A DNA stretch of 22,072 bases from CAZVWH01 sp964631175. Lineage in GTDB: Bacteria > Planctomycetota > Phycisphaerae > Sedimentisphaerales > Anaerobacaceae. Made by a program: the position numbers and the translations under genes. The DNA is taken from positions 1 through 22,072 of the forward strand of contig CAZVWH010000043.1 in the NCBI GenBank assembly GCA_964631175.1, read 5' to 3'. The notes under the pieces are model-generated. The model ran no database searches and was not told the origin of the DNA. It saw only the letters and a list, made by a program, of their open reading frames with translations. Within the stretch, counting starts at the first letter, position 1. Every line of letters begins with the position of its first letter. Positions 21,606 through 22,072 of the stretch are shown here, piece by piece.

Positions 21606-21641
21606 CAGGCTGAGGGGCTAAATATTAAGGGATGTTTTTTT

Positions 21642-22072
21642 ATGGTTTATATCGCTGCTGTCCCTATTCCTTTTACGGCTATAACCATAATTTTCATCGT
21701 TTTGGCTGCGTTTGTCGGCGCTTTCATCAGAAGAGTAAGCAGGGACAAGTGCCTGAAGGACTTTTCGCGGAACATGGTGACACTCCAGGAGGCATCCGGT
21801 AGAATTGTCTGGGGCACATTAAGGGTAGAAAATACCGGCCTGGAATTTATCTATCCGGAAAAGCACAGAGACGAAGACGGCCACGATGAGACAAGCTATA
21901 TCCTGTATAAACATGAGTATCCTAATATAGCTGCCTTAATTCGCTTCCATGATGAGCTGAGCGAACGCAATAAAAAAGAAAGGGAAAAGGAGCTTAAAAG
22001 AACATATCATCCGACGTTCCTGCGGAGGATGAAAAGAAGAATAAAGAATATTTTCAAAACAGTAAGAGACTC
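21642..22072 (+). CDS. Membrane-anchored protein of unknown function, 3' partial
   Basis: An uninterrupted frame opens at the ATG at 21642 and is still open at the end of the window (143 codons). The N-terminus has one hydrophobic helix (about residues 4-29) followed by RRVSRDK, consistent with a membrane anchor with the rest in the cytoplasm. The soluble part begins LKDFSRNMVTLQEASGRIVWG and contains ENTGLEFIY, then a strongly basic region with RRMKRRIKN near the edge. An AAGGG lies about 11 bases before the ATG, a loose spacing. No family is recognised. The gene is not co-oriented by overlap with the preceding one. Confidence 0.7.
   Translation, partial: MVYIAAVPIPFTAITIIFIVLAAFVGAFIRRVSRDKCLKDFSRNMVTLQEASGRIVWGTLRVENTGLEFIYPEKHRDEDGHDETSYILYKHEYPNIAALIRFHDELSERNKKEREKELKRTYHPTFLRRMKRRIKNIFKTVRD

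Overview
The window looks like a chromosomal segment of a Planctomycetota bacterium, most likely Phycisphaerae (inference). The main pointers are a pseudopilin with an H-X9-DG motif, a eukaryote-like adenylosuccinate lyase and the gene order yicC-gmk-rpoZ-coaC-coaB. It carries core metabolic genes plus one small accessory operon. Very many short palindromic repeats are scattered between the genes and, in places, inside them. No rRNA, tRNA, CRISPR array or transposase gene was found.

Layout. 1-292: repeat-rich, no credible gene. 293-1042 (-): unknown protein with two membrane helices. 1296-4317 (+): aldo/keto reductase, purB, pyrE. 4363-10289 (-): a long cluster transcribed from pheA through tpiA, secG, yicC, gmk, rpoZ and coaC to coaB (aromatic amino acids, glycolysis, Sec export, RNA turnover, GMP kinase, RNA polymerase omega, coenzyme A). 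10468-11184 (+): ogt-type DNA repair methyltransferase, facing a zinc-ribbon/PH-domain membrane protein (11247-11963, -).

12050-13729 (+) is the most system-like part. A strong promoter is overlaid by two 18-bp palindromes spaced 21 bp apart. Behind it lie three small membrane proteins carrying a DERD motif, a 28-codon cysteine microprotein that exactly fills the gap between two of them, and a 73-aa HTH regulator that probably represses the operon.

13792-15266 (-): pseudopilin and acyl-CoA thioesterase. 15401-17684 (+): a consensus sigma-70 promoter, a small exported-type protein, the diadenylate cyclase cdaA and its partner ybbR/cdaR. 17775-20778 (-): der GTPase followed by a CstA-type transporter. 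21064-22072 (+): a conserved protein of unknown function and a partial unknown membrane-anchored protein running off the window.

The repeats are the second main theme. One 141-bp element has perfect 15-bp terminal inverted repeats and 9-bp flanking duplications. Other repeats are translated in frame inside ogt and coaC, one inverted pair encloses the coaC start codon and ribosome-binding site, and another sits at the break between coaC and coaB, which many bacteria encode as one fused gene.
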